Shown here: positions 26,618 through 35,007 of the stretch, in pieces | Position numbering within the stretch: the stretch's first letter is position 1 | Layout: every line of letters starts with the position of its first letter | Assembly: GCA_017938925.1 (NCBI GenBank) | Contig: JAGBAO010000017.1 | Location: forward strand, 103,409 to 167,408 | Length of the DNA: 64,000 nucleotides | Source of the DNA: Bacteroidales bacterium | GTDB lineage: Bacteria > Bacteroidota > Bacteroidia > Bacteroidales > UBA932 | Direction: 5' to 3' | The notes under the pieces: generated by a model | Database searches by the model: none | Seen by the model: the letters and a program-made list of their open reading frames with translations, nothing else | What the model was told of the DNA's origin: nothing | Program-made: the position numbers and the translations under genes

Positions 26618-26669
26618 AAAGCATAGGTTTGATTTCTCTGTTGCAAGCCGAAAATCTGCTATGCTTATG
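26615..26669 (-). promoter_or_regulatory. Leader hairpin covering the susC start codon
   Basis: CATAAAGCATAG (26615-26626) and CTATGCTTATG (26659-26669) pair over 11 positions with one bulged base. The ATG of susC lies within the stem. The fold could hold back ribosome binding until melted or bound. This is inferred from sequence pairing only. Confidence 0.45.
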
Positions 26670-26672
26670 ACA

Positions 26673-26688
26673 ACGGGCACGCGCCCGT
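26673..26688. promoter_or_regulatory. LacI-type operator upstream of susC
   Basis: ACGGGCACGCGCCCGT: 6-bp arms (ACGGGC/GCCCGT) around ACGC, with a central CpG as in LacI-family operators. It starts about four bases after the predicted susC transcription start. The first 14 bases are identical to the site at 37526. Confidence 0.7.
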
Positions 26689-26697
26689 AACTCAGTG

Positions 26698-26727
26698 CAA
26701 AGGTATGTTAATTTGTGTGAAAAACAA
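26698..26727 (-). promoter_or_regulatory. Promoter of the susC operon
   Basis: On the minus strand, TTG (26727-26725), 19 bases, then TACCTTTG (26705-26698). The predicted start near 26691 gives a leader of about 74 nt that carries the operator and the start-codon hairpin. Confidence 0.7.
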
Positions 26728-26764
26728 TGGTTTTGCAGAAAAAATGCAAAAAAATGTAAAAAAT

Positions 26765-26795
26765 TTTGTGGGGGGGGGAATTTTACATATATTTG
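26765..26795 (+). promoter_or_regulatory. Promoter with a poly-G spacer for the divergent lipoprotein operon
   Basis: TTTG (26765-26768), a 19-base spacer, then TATATTTG (26788-26795): full consensus. Nine of the spacer bases are a G run, so gain or loss of one G changes the spacer to 20 or 18. A-tracts at 26736-26763 precede it. The predicted start is near 26802. Confidence 0.75.
26770..26778 (+). repeat. G9 homopolymer within a promoter spacer
   Basis: Nine consecutive G's between the -33 and -7 elements. Tracts of this kind in promoter spacers switch expression by slipped-strand mispairing in other bacteria. Confidence 0.9.
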
Positions 26796-26825
26796 CCCCG
26801 CAAGACCGAGAACTGCTTTCTTAAG

Positions 26826-26856
26826 ACAATACGCCCCGTAACGTATTGTTTTTTTT
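26826..26856 (+). terminator. Terminator-like attenuator in the leader of the lipoprotein operon
   Basis: ACAATACG (26826-26833) pairs with CGTATTGT (26842-26849), and eight T's (26849-26856) follow directly. It lies about 25 bases after the predicted start and 35 before the ATG at 26891, so it would stop transcription before the gene unless read through. A short GTCC-GAAA-GGAC hairpin with a GNRA loop follows at about 26860-26871. Confidence 0.6.
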
Positions 26857-26890
26857 ATTGTCCGAAAGGACGCTTGATTTAAGGAAAGCT

Positions 26891-29764
26891 ATGAAATCTA
26901 CATTCAGATTATGCGTTCACGTCGTAGCAGCGGTTCTCTTGCTTGCCTGTGCCGAGGAGCTCAGACCAGGCATCGACCCTTCTGCAGTTCCGCCGAAAGA
27001 TGTGACGTATGACCAGACCAACTCGACTTCGACGACCCTCGGTTTCTTCTGGGAGGTCGACGACGCCGTAGAGGCTGGAGCCGTGTCTTTTACGGCCCAG
27101 ATCATCCAGGATGAAGAAATCGGAGGTGACGGCTACACGGGAAAGACCTCCCAGACCTTCCAGGCTTCATCCAGACCGAATGACGGAGCTGTCTTCAACG
27201 GTCTTACAGAAAATGCCAAATATTATGCGCGTGTCCGTGCAAACTATCCGAATTCCATATATTCAGAGTGGATATATGTGACCGGTCAGGATGGCAAGCC
27301 TGCTGTCATCAAGCTGGGTGCCGGTATTGTTTACGAAGGTATCGAGACCATAGTCGGTGCCTCTGCGAGGGTTGCGGAGGTGTCACCTTCGACAGCCGTG
27401 ATCCAGTGGTCGCTCACAGACTTTGCCAATATTGACGTGGATACGGCATATCCTGCATACATTGAACTTTATAAGGACGAGTCATGTTCCGATGTCCAGG
27501 TGTCATGGGATATAACTGACGTCTCCATGTACAAGGCCCAGCCGGCATTCATATTCTCCGGACTTGAACCTGCCACGGATTATTGGTTCGTTGTTGAAAT
27601 ACCTGTACCTTCGGAAATTGAGGGTGAGGAACCGACCGTATATCGCTCAGAACCGCTTAAGGTGACGACTCAGGAGAAGAGGGCCGTGAGAATGCCGGTT
27701 TCGGCTTCGGAGGGAGATATCATCCTCTATCAGGACTTCGGTGAACTCATCTGGGGTGGAGATGCCGTGAATATGGCTCTTGGATATTCTGCAGAGAAAC
27801 GAGGCAGCGCCACTTCTCTCGTGCAGGCAAGAGGCTGGAATCCGATAGGCGGAGATCTGGGATTCTATCTTTGCTCGCATACCACCGAGATGGGACTTTA
27901 CAACACCATCCGCAAGGCACTCATAGGCTCTGATGCCTCTCTTGCAGACTGGGCTGAACTTCGTGAGGACCTGAGCCGCGACGGAGTGCTTGCATGTCGT
28001 CCGGGTATGCTGAAGATGGGTGCATACAGCAAGCTCGGCCTCATCGTGACCCCTGAACTGTCAGCCTTGACAGAGACAGCCACCATCCAGGTGAGCTTCA
28101 AGGCTGCCCCGTTTGCAGACAACACCGATAACTACGACCCTCAGGGTTCATGCATCCGTGTGATCGAGAGGGCTGCGATCAAGAATAATATTATACAGTC
28201 TGCAGAAGTGAACAACGTGGTGTGCACGTTCGACCTTGCCAATGACACGTCGCTGAAGGAATACAGTTTCGAGATCCCTAATGTGACCAATGTATCACGA
28301 ATCGCCATCGGAGCGAAGCGTGCAATGAATGAGACAGGACAGCACCGAATGATGATCGATGACATCTGCATCAAGGTCGTCAGGTATGGCAAGACTGAAA
28401 TGACTGTGGAGACACCTGTGATATCTCTTGCTGTCGATGAAGGACTCATGATGGCAAGCTGGCAGGAGTGCAGCAACGGATTCTCGTATGATGTGGAATA
28501 CAGGCGCGTCGGAGATCAGGAGTGGATTTACGCAGGAAATACCACATATAATACCATGACCGTGGACGGACTCATGCCTGAGACTGCGTACGAACTCAGA
28601 GTCAGAGCCAAGTATTCTGAGGAATATGTTTCGCAGTGGTCTGAGGCCAAGAGCGTGACTACGCCGAAGCTTACATCCACCCTCACAGCAGAAACTCTGG
28701 TGATAACCGAATCACAGCTCGGATTCAAGTGGTACACATCCGATGATCTCGGCTCAGATATCAACAACCCTTATACCCTTTGCCTGTATGAGGGCGAGAC
28801 CGATGACGAGAACAATCTGGTGGTACAGCTGATTCTTGATGCCAAGGGTGTGCCTTCCGAGAAGATGCAGGTGGCTTCCAGCGTGAAGGATGCGATCTGG
28901 ACATCGACGACAGGTCCATGCTTCCTCTTCTCTGGACTTAAGCCATCTACATCCTATACATTGAAGATTACCAACAGGACTATCCAGCTCACAAAGAAGA
29001 TTACAGCAGTAACTGACCCGTCGAATCTTGTAGAAATTCCGGTATCTGCAAAGTCAGGTGACATCATCCTATATGAGGACTTCAGCGAGATCCTGTGGGG
29101 TGGTCTGCCGCGACTTGAGGAGTTCGGATACGGAATGCCGGGCTGGAGCTCGGAGACCAGAGGTAGCCAGAACAGGTTCCATGGCATCTATGGAACCCAG
29201 CCGCTGTCGGATTCGTCTCAGAAGCTCTATCTCGCACCTCCTACGACTCAGTATGGCCTTTTCAGCACGATGAAGAAGGCTGTGCCGAACACCCGTCTCA
29301 AGGATTGGGGCGCTATTTCTGAAAGCTATGAAGGAGATGCCGCAGGATCTCTTTGCGGTATGCCGGGTATGTTGAAACTTGGAGCTGCGAGCAGCTGGGT
29401 GCAGATCATGACACCGGAACTGGACTGCTTTGACGGACCTTCAACCATTCAGGTGTCTTTCGACATGTGCCCTTATACGGATGACGGCAAGAAGAATTCC
29501 GACCCTCTTGAGGCAGTGGTGAGGATTTTTAACGATGTGGTGCTGGGGCAGGAAGGAGGTATGGTTCAGGCTTTCAAGTCCGGAACCAAAGTCCATGAGA
29601 AGGTTGTCCCGATGAGTTCGGAACTCAAGATGACCAGGTATGACATCACATTCGAAAATGTCGCCCCGGGTTCACGCGTAGCCATCGGATCATATCGTAA
29701 GAATGAGTCCGAGACAGGGCAGCGAAGAGTCTTCCTGGACAATGTAAAGATAACTCTGAAATAA
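26891..29764 (+). CDS. Surface lipoprotein with fibronectin-like domains and two GDIIL/WGG modules
   Basis: 957 residues from the ATG at 26891, preceded by AAGGAAAG; an earlier reading from 26846 starts in the terminator hairpin. It has a lipoprotein signal (LLLACAEE, Cys 18). FN3-like beta domains lie at about 34-130 and 507-595 (VEYRRVGDQEWIYAGN, MPETAYELRVRAKY). Two copies of a module of roughly 210-230 residues begin GDIILYQDFGELIWGG (near 275) and GDIILYEDFSEILWGG (near 723); a third copy is in the protein at 11150. Each copy later has a PGMLKMG/PGMLKLG strand and a TPEL...IQVSF strand, suggesting a jelly-roll carbohydrate-binding fold. No catalytic motif is seen. First gene of the divergent operon. 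Confidence 0.75.
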   Translation: MKSTFRLCVHVVAAVLLLACAEELRPGIDPSAVPPKDVTYDQTNSTSTTLGFFWEVDDAVEAGAVSFTAQIIQDEEIGGDGYTGKTSQTFQASSRPNDGAVFNGLTENAKYYARVRANYPNSIYSEWIYVTGQDGKPAVIKLGAGIVYEGIETIVGASARVAEVSPSTAVIQWSLTDFANIDVDTAYPAYIELYKDESCSDVQVSWDITDVSMYKAQPAFIFSGLEPATDYWFVVEIPVPSEIEGEEPTVYRSEPLKVTTQEKRAVRMPVSASEGDIILYQDFGELIWGGDAVNMALGYSAEKRGSATSLVQARGWNPIGGDLGFYLCSHTTEMGLYNTIRKALIGSDASLADWAELREDLSRDGVLACRPGMLKMGAYSKLGLIVTPELSALTETATIQVSFKAAPFADNTDNYDPQGSCIRVIERAAIKNNIIQSAEVNNVVCTFDLANDTSLKEYSFEIPNVTNVSRIAIGAKRAMNETGQHRMMIDDICIKVVRYGKTEMTVETPVISLAVDEGLMMASWQECSNGFSYDVEYRRVGDQEWIYAGNTTYNTMTVDGLMPETAYELRVRAKYSEEYVSQWSEAKSVTTPKLTSTLTAETLVITESQLGFKWYTSDDLGSDINNPYTLCLYEGETDDENNLVVQLILDAKGVPSEKMQVASSVKDAIWTSTTGPCFLFSGLKPSTSYTLKITNRTIQLTKKITAVTDPSNLVEIPVSAKSGDIILYEDFSEILWGGLPRLEEFGYGMPGWSSETRGSQNRFHGIYGTQPLSDSSQKLYLAPPTTQYGLFSTMKKAVPNTRLKDWGAISESYEGDAAGSLCGMPGMLKLGAASSWVQIMTPELDCFDGPSTIQVSFDMCPYTDDGKKNSDPLEAVVRIFNDVVLGQEGGMVQAFKSGTKVHEKVVPMSSELKMTRYDITFENVAPGSRVAIGSYRKNESETGQRRVFLDNVKITLK

Positions 29765-29788
29765 TCAACACTATTTACTGTAATAACT

Positions 29789-29944
29789 ATGTTAAATTCA
29801 ACTGACTCAAAGAATTATCACACTCCGATGTGTGATGTTCTGACAATGGCCCCTGTGGAGGTTCTCTGCACTTCCCAGGCTTCAGCACTGGGTACAACTG
29901 AGGATATGGGCACCCTCGAAGACATTTTTGGTATAAACAATTAA
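29789..29944 (+). CDS. Small 51-residue protein of unknown function
   Basis: ATG at 29789, stop TAA at 29942-29944, with 24 bases before it and 14 after it to the next gene, so it fills the gap in the operon. The protein starts MLNSTDSKNYHTPMCDVL, has a central EVLCTSQASALG and an acidic end (TTEDMGTLEDIFGINN). There is no signal peptide or membrane segment. It resembles, from memory, a loose group of Bacteroidales short proteins with a YxTP...V start, a central (L/V)CxS and an acidic tail that sit next to fimbrillin-like genes and have no known role. Two cysteines are present. Confidence 0.65.
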   Translation: MLNSTDSKNYHTPMCDVLTMAPVEVLCTSQASALGTTEDMGTLEDIFGINN

Positions 29945-29958
29945 AAGGTAGAAAGATC

Positions 29959-32900
29959 ATGAAAAAGACATTCAAATTCATTCTTGCTGCCTTCGCAATC
30001 GTGACGGCAGCCTCATGTGCTCAGGAAATCGAAGATCCTGACGCACTTCCACAGGAAGAGGTGGAACTCGTGCCTATGACCATCACGGTCGGAGGCGAAG
30101 CGACCAAGACTACAGTTGGGGAAAACAATGCCATCAACTGGTGTGAAGATGACGAGATCGCCGTGTTCGACAAGACAGGTACAGCCCGCAAGTTCACCAT
30201 CGTTGAGGGAACTCTTGAAGGAAATACAGCAAGATTCGAGGGTGAGGTTGCGGCCGGATCTACGGATTTTACGGCAGTATATCCATTCTCTGCGGCAGTT
30301 TCAGTTGCTGACGGTGCTGTGACTGTAAATACTCCTGATGTACAGGTTCTCGATGGTGCAACCATCGCAGATGGTGCGACTGTATCTGTAGCTCAGTTTA
30401 CCAAGGACAATGCAGAGTTCACTTTCAAGACAGCCATCGGATATCTCAGGGTTGATGTAAAGGAAGCTGACGTCACTTCAATCATCGTCAAGGGAACAAA
30501 TATAGCTGGTCAGGCATCATTCAATGCCGCTGGTGAACTTCAGAGTGTCGCTGAAGGAAAGAACCAGGTGACTCTGACCCCAGCCGGTGAAGTGTTCACA
30601 AGCGGAACTTCATACTATGTGACTGTCCTTCCTGGAAAATATGCCGCCGAGGATTTCAGCATCACTCTCGTGCGCGAGACTGAACTTGCTGCTGAACTCG
30701 CAGCAACCAAGGAGGTGACCATACTCCGTAACCAGGGATTCTTCCTCGATTCAGGCAAACTTTCATACAAGTTCGTAATCAAGGATGCCCAGACCCTTCA
30801 GAAATTCCTTGACAACGCAGCCGACTACACAGCAAAGGACAAGGCCGAAATCGTGAACGACATTGACCTTACCGGCGTGACCCTTACTTCTGCAGAGTCG
30901 TTCAAGGGAACTCTTGACGGTGGTGGGCATAGCCTGAAGAACTGGACTTCTAATGCGACGGCGCTTTTTACTATATATTCAGGTATAGTTAAGAATATCA
31001 TTCTTGACTCTTCATGCAAACTCACTCCTCTGACTGGTAAAGAACAATTTGGATTCATTGCCAAGACTATTTCAAAATTTGGAGTAATGGAAAACTGTGT
31101 CAATAATGCAGATATCGTATATGAGGCTTCTACTATGGGTAAGACATTTTGGGGATCTCTGGTAGGTATATCATATGGTACGATAATAAACTGTGTGAAT
31201 AACGGAGATATCACTATTTCTATATCTGGGAATGTTACAGATAACTGTGCTATTGGCGGTCTTGTAGGTTATATAAATGTAAAGGATCAGTTTGCAGACA
31301 AAGGCGATGAGTACAAAATAGCATTCGACAACTGTAAGAATTATGGTAATATAACCTATACAGTTGACGGAACTGTTAAATACCTTATCATGGGTGGTGT
31401 TGCAGGTGGAACTTCATATAACACAATTGCAACAGCTGTATTCAAGGGTATTGCCAAGGATTGTCTTAACGAAGGAAATATTTCTTATACATTCAAGAAT
31501 GGAGGATTACTCGTTGATGACGAAGGAAATGCAGGCTCTAGTAACTATACAAATGTCGGTGGTGTGTTTGGATATTGGGAAGGCAGTATAGAGAGCTGTG
31601 TGAATGGTGCATCGGATGACAACATAATTGATGTAACTAAAGGAAATGTTAGTATGGTATTTCCGACAAATGAATCTAATGCTTGTGCATCACGTCCTGC
31701 TGTCGCTGGTATTAGTGCGTTTGTTCTTCAGAATATGGAAGGGTGTACAAACTATGGAAAGGTATATATCAAGGGAACCTCTTCGGGTGGCAATACTGCA
31801 AATGCGGGTAATGGTGTTACCGCGGAGGTGTGTGCAGGAGGTGTTGTAGCTCAGATAGGACCTAGCGGTGATGGCTCTCAATTCTCATTGTCAAACTGTC
31901 ATAATTATGGAGAACTCGATTTTAATACTTGGATGGCATCCGGTAATGGAACAGGCTATAATCACGGTGGCGTGGCTGGATATTGTAAGGTTTCGATGTC
32001 AGACTGCTCTAACCATGGCAAGATGACAGTAGTCAGCAAGGGGTCTTATAATTATACTGGCGGTGTAGTGGGACAAGCTGTATATGCTGGTAACTCTCTT
32101 AAAAACCATGGGGACCTGAACTTTACATTTAAGAAGACAACTTCAGGAAGCAACCAGATCAAGAACAATCTACACGTGGGTGGAGTTATCGGAAGGTGTT
32201 CAGGAGTGAATAAGGTAATAAACCTCAGTAACGAAGCTGGGACTATGACTGTAACTGCTGTGTCTGTTGACGGTATTGCTGCGCTTCCGCATGTAGCAGG
32301 TGTTGTAGGGTACTATGAAGGAAGCGCTACTATGGAAGATTGTACAAATATGGCGTCGATTGAATTTACTTCACCGCGTCAGACAGGTCAGATGTATTTA
32401 GGTGGTATATTGGGACGAAGCACTGATACCAAGCGAACTTATCTGAGACTTAAGAACTATGGTTCAATTAATGCTACGGTTCTGACTTCTTCCAATGGCT
32501 CGTTCAATTATATTGGCGGTGTCGCAGGAACAGATAGGCAAAATCAGACGTACTCGTATTGTGAAAACTATGGAAATATCGGTTTTGAAGGGGTTATGAA
32601 GATGAGAATTGGTGGTATTTCCGCGTATATGAATCAAACTGCCAATAATAGCATTGTTAAGGCAGATATTACAGCGAAGTGTACGAATAATAACTATTCT
32701 GAAATTGGCGGTGTAGTTGCATATACAGCTGCAACAAGTCTTAATGATTGGACATATGAGGGCTCAATTGATACATCAGAGTCGACTGCTAAGGTGTATA
32801 CAGGAGGTTTACTCGGAAAATCTAACGGAAAATCGAATTTCAACGGGTGTTCGTTCAAGGGCGAAATTAAAACTGCCGAAGGTAATAATGCACCGGGACT

Positions 32901-33093
32901 TTATGTCGGAGGCCTTCAGGCAGATAAACTTGCCATGACTTTCGGTAATTCTGCTCAATGTACTGTAGCATCAGGTTCTAAATTGAATAATTCAGAAGTG
33001 ACACAACTCAACCTTAATAACCTTGTATCACAGTCGAGCGATAGCGGTACTTATACCTCAACAGCAACATTGACAAATATAATAATTAAGTAG
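29959..33093 (+). CDS. Giant fimbrillin-like / GLUG-repeat surface lipoprotein, paralogue of the gene at 11150
   Basis: 1,044 residues with a lipoprotein signal (VTAASCAQE). Residues 35-265 are fimbrillin-like (MTITVGGEATKTTVGENNAINWCEDDEIAVFD, YYVTVLPGKY). From about 275 to the end are GLUG-type repeats (IGGLVGYIN, VGGVFGYWEG, TGGVVGQAVY, IGGVAGTD), predicting a beta-helix. Segments such as SLKNWTSN.ALF, SSCKLTP and NCVNNADI match the protein at 11150 in the same order. Base use changes within the gene: the 60 bases from 30001 have 34 G+C, those from 32641 have 20. It is probably surface-exposed and may bind glycan. Confidence 0.8.
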   Translation: MKKTFKFILAAFAIVTAASCAQEIEDPDALPQEEVELVPMTITVGGEATKTTVGENNAINWCEDDEIAVFDKTGTARKFTIVEGTLEGNTARFEGEVAAGSTDFTAVYPFSAAVSVADGAVTVNTPDVQVLDGATIADGATVSVAQFTKDNAEFTFKTAIGYLRVDVKEADVTSIIVKGTNIAGQASFNAAGELQSVAEGKNQVTLTPAGEVFTSGTSYYVTVLPGKYAAEDFSITLVRETELAAELAATKEVTILRNQGFFLDSGKLSYKFVIKDAQTLQKFLDNAADYTAKDKAEIVNDIDLTGVTLTSAESFKGTLDGGGHSLKNWTSNATALFTIYSGIVKNIILDSSCKLTPLTGKEQFGFIAKTISKFGVMENCVNNADIVYEASTMGKTFWGSLVGISYGTIINCVNNGDITISISGNVTDNCAIGGLVGYINVKDQFADKGDEYKIAFDNCKNYGNITYTVDGTVKYLIMGGVAGGTSYNTIATAVFKGIAKDCLNEGNISYTFKNGGLLVDDEGNAGSSNYTNVGGVFGYWEGSIESCVNGASDDNIIDVTKGNVSMVFPTNESNACASRPAVAGISAFVLQNMEGCTNYGKVYIKGTSSGGNTANAGNGVTAEVCAGGVVAQIGPSGDGSQFSLSNCHNYGELDFNTWMASGNGTGYNHGGVAGYCKVSMSDCSNHGKMTVVSKGSYNYTGGVVGQAVYAGNSLKNHGDLNFTFKKTTSGSNQIKNNLHVGGVIGRCSGVNKVINLSNEAGTMTVTAVSVDGIAALPHVAGVVGYYEGSATMEDCTNMASIEFTSPRQTGQMYLGGILGRSTDTKRTYLRLKNYGSINATVLTSSNGSFNYIGGVAGTDRQNQTYSYCENYGNIGFEGVMKMRIGGISAYMNQTANNSIVKADITAKCTNNNYSEIGGVVAYTAATSLNDWTYEGSIDTSESTAKVYTGGLLGKSNGKSNFNGCSFKGEIKTAEGNNAPGLYVGGLQADKLAMTFGNSAQCTVASGSKLNNSEVTQLNLNNLVSQSSDSGTYTSTATLTNIIIK

Positions 33094-33110
33094 TTTTCAG
33101 TAATTATATT

Positions 33111-33149
33111 CCAGAGGCTCCCGAGCAAAATCGGTTCGGGAGTCTCCGG
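33111..33149 (+). terminator. Hairpin terminator after the second GLUG gene
   Basis: A 14-position stem (33111-33124 with 33136-33149) with one G-T pair and one mismatch surrounds an 11-base loop. It follows the stop codon by about 18 bases and precedes the next gene by 45. The tract after it is only moderately T-rich. Confidence 0.65.
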
Positions 33150-33193
33150 AATTCTCATTCTTGATAATCCGGACCAATATAATTTAATACATT

Positions 33194-35002
33194 ATGAGAA
33201 GACTTATTCTGATGATGTTGACGGCACTTCTTGGTCTATCCTGCACCAATGTTGAGCCCAGGAACGCCCGTCTGATCTGGAAGAACAGCGACGGCACAAG
33301 GGACACGATGACAGTTCAGCTGACTCCATGCAAGGATCACCTCAGCCTGCATGTCTCCAAGGAGGAGCTAGCAAAGGTCGATACCCTCTGCATTCTACCC
33401 GAGTTTGCGAATGCAACAGCAGGGGAGGAGGGCAGCTGGATCTATCCGTGCGGATTCGTGACTAAGTTCAAGGAGGGGCGCGAAGGAAGATATTCCCGCC
33501 ACAAGAGGCATCCTCTCCCGATTCTTGGTTACGACACCCCACGTGGGTTCTACATGGGATACGTCCGCACCTATCGCTACGATGTTTCCCATATCTCCCT
33601 CGCCGAAAAGGACCATTACACTTTCACCACGGAGCTTCGCATCGCTGATGTGGAGCCTTATGAGGATTTCCATATGGACTTCTATCCTCTTGAGGGAAGC
33701 GAAGCGACCTACAGCGGAATGGGACGCCTTTATCGCCAGATGCAGATAGAGGCGGGAAACATAGTGCCTCTGCGTGAAAGGGTCAAGACCCGCCCGGAAC
33801 TGAAATATGTTGTGGAGAATCCTGAGGTGCGCATCCGTCAGTGCTGGAAGCCGGTTCCTACTCCGGTTCTGGACCAGACTCCCGAGAACGAGCCTATGCT
33901 CAGGGTGAAGGTAACTTTTGAAAGAGTCAAGGACATCGTTGATGAGATGAAGAAACAGGGAGTAAAGGCAGAACTTTGTCTTGTGGGATGGAACCTCAAG
34001 GGCCATGACGGACGTTTCCCGACTCATTTCCCTCCTGAACCGGAACTTGGCGGTGAGAAGGCACTCAGGGACTTGATCAGTTATGCCCAGGAAAACGGTT
34101 TTCAGATCGTTCCCCATATCTGCACCGGTGATGCATATAAGGTATCGGAGGACTGGAATGAAGCGGATATCGCCAAGAACCCTGACGGTTCTTTGAGCAC
34201 ACATGCTGTGTATGGTTCCGGCAGGATGTATGACATGTGCTATAAGGTTGCTTTTGAAAAGCATGCCCAGAAGATTCATGACCGTCTTGCGGACATGGGA
34301 TTCCGTGGTCTCCTTTACAACGACGTATATTCGATAGTCCCTCCGACCGTATGCCATGACCCTGATCATCCGGTCAACTCAAAGGAAGCCCAGATGTGGG
34401 GTTATAAGACCTTCGAGGATGGAGCGAAGAAACTTGGCGGCATCGCATCAGAGGGCGGCTACGACCATCTGGCTCCCATCCTGGACTATTGTCTTTATAC
34501 TATCATGTCCCCTGACTATGGCAACATCGATGTCAGGCCGATGCGTGACGGCTATGTCCCTCTCTGGCACATTGTCTATAACGGCACGATCCTCAGCTGC
34601 CCGATTTCAAGCTGTGTGAACTACACCGTAAAGGAACCTTCCGTTGCGATGAAGCAGCTGGAGTACGGCGGACACCCGACATATTACTTCTATTCGGCCC
34701 ATCGCGACGATGCGGCCAACTGGATGGGCGGACGCACCAAGACAGGTGTTTCCAAGGACCTGCTCTGCGGCACTCAGCAGGAACTGGAAGAAGCTGTGGC
34801 GGCTATCAGAAAGGGCTGCGACCATCTTGCAGAGTACGGACATCTCCAGTATGAATTCATGGAAGACCATTGTGAGCTGGCTCCTCAGGTGTTCAGGACT
34901 CTCTGGTCAGATGGCACCGAACTGATATGCAACTATACGGAAGAGCCTTACACATACAAAGGAGTGGAAGTCTCTCCGTCAGACTATAAATATTTCAGAT
35001 AA
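33194..35002 (+). CDS. Putative TIM-barrel glycoside-hydrolase-like lipoprotein (DUF5696-like)
   Basis: 602 residues with a lipoprotein signal (LLGLSCTN, Cys 17). A beta-sandwich N-terminal part (about 20-210) precedes a barrel-like region with VKAELCLVGWNLKGHDGRFP, LGGEKALRDLISYAQENGFQIVPHI and FRGLLYNDVYSIVPP. The pattern resembles the barrel of DUF5696 and of GH101/GH129-type proteins, where an Asp at a strand end (here in YNDVYS) is the nucleophile. I am not sure of the family. It starts a two-gene unit with the propeller protein at 35008 and lies in the same locus as GH27 and GH3 enzymes, so an exo-acting glycosidase is the best guess. Confidence 0.6.
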   Translation: MRRLILMMLTALLGLSCTNVEPRNARLIWKNSDGTRDTMTVQLTPCKDHLSLHVSKEELAKVDTLCILPEFANATAGEEGSWIYPCGFVTKFKEGREGRYSRHKRHPLPILGYDTPRGFYMGYVRTYRYDVSHISLAEKDHYTFTTELRIADVEPYEDFHMDFYPLEGSEATYSGMGRLYRQMQIEAGNIVPLRERVKTRPELKYVVENPEVRIRQCWKPVPTPVLDQTPENEPMLRVKVTFERVKDIVDEMKKQGVKAELCLVGWNLKGHDGRFPTHFPPEPELGGEKALRDLISYAQENGFQIVPHICTGDAYKVSEDWNEADIAKNPDGSLSTHAVYGSGRMYDMCYKVAFEKHAQKIHDRLADMGFRGLLYNDVYSIVPPTVCHDPDHPVNSKEAQMWGYKTFEDGAKKLGGIASEGGYDHLAPILDYCLYTIMSPDYGNIDVRPMRDGYVPLWHIVYNGTILSCPISSCVNYTVKEPSVAMKQLEYGGHPTYYFYSAHRDDAANWMGGRTKTGVSKDLLCGTQQELEEAVAAIRKGCDHLAEYGHLQYEFMEDHCELAPQVFRTLWSDGTELICNYTEEPYTYKGVEVSPSDYKYFR

Positions 35003-35007
35003 GATTC

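Noticed and set aside
33395-34369. Minus-strand frame of 324 codons in the barrel-enzyme gene
   Set aside because: Shadow frame; the plus strand has a lipoprotein signal and domain motifs in the same stretch.
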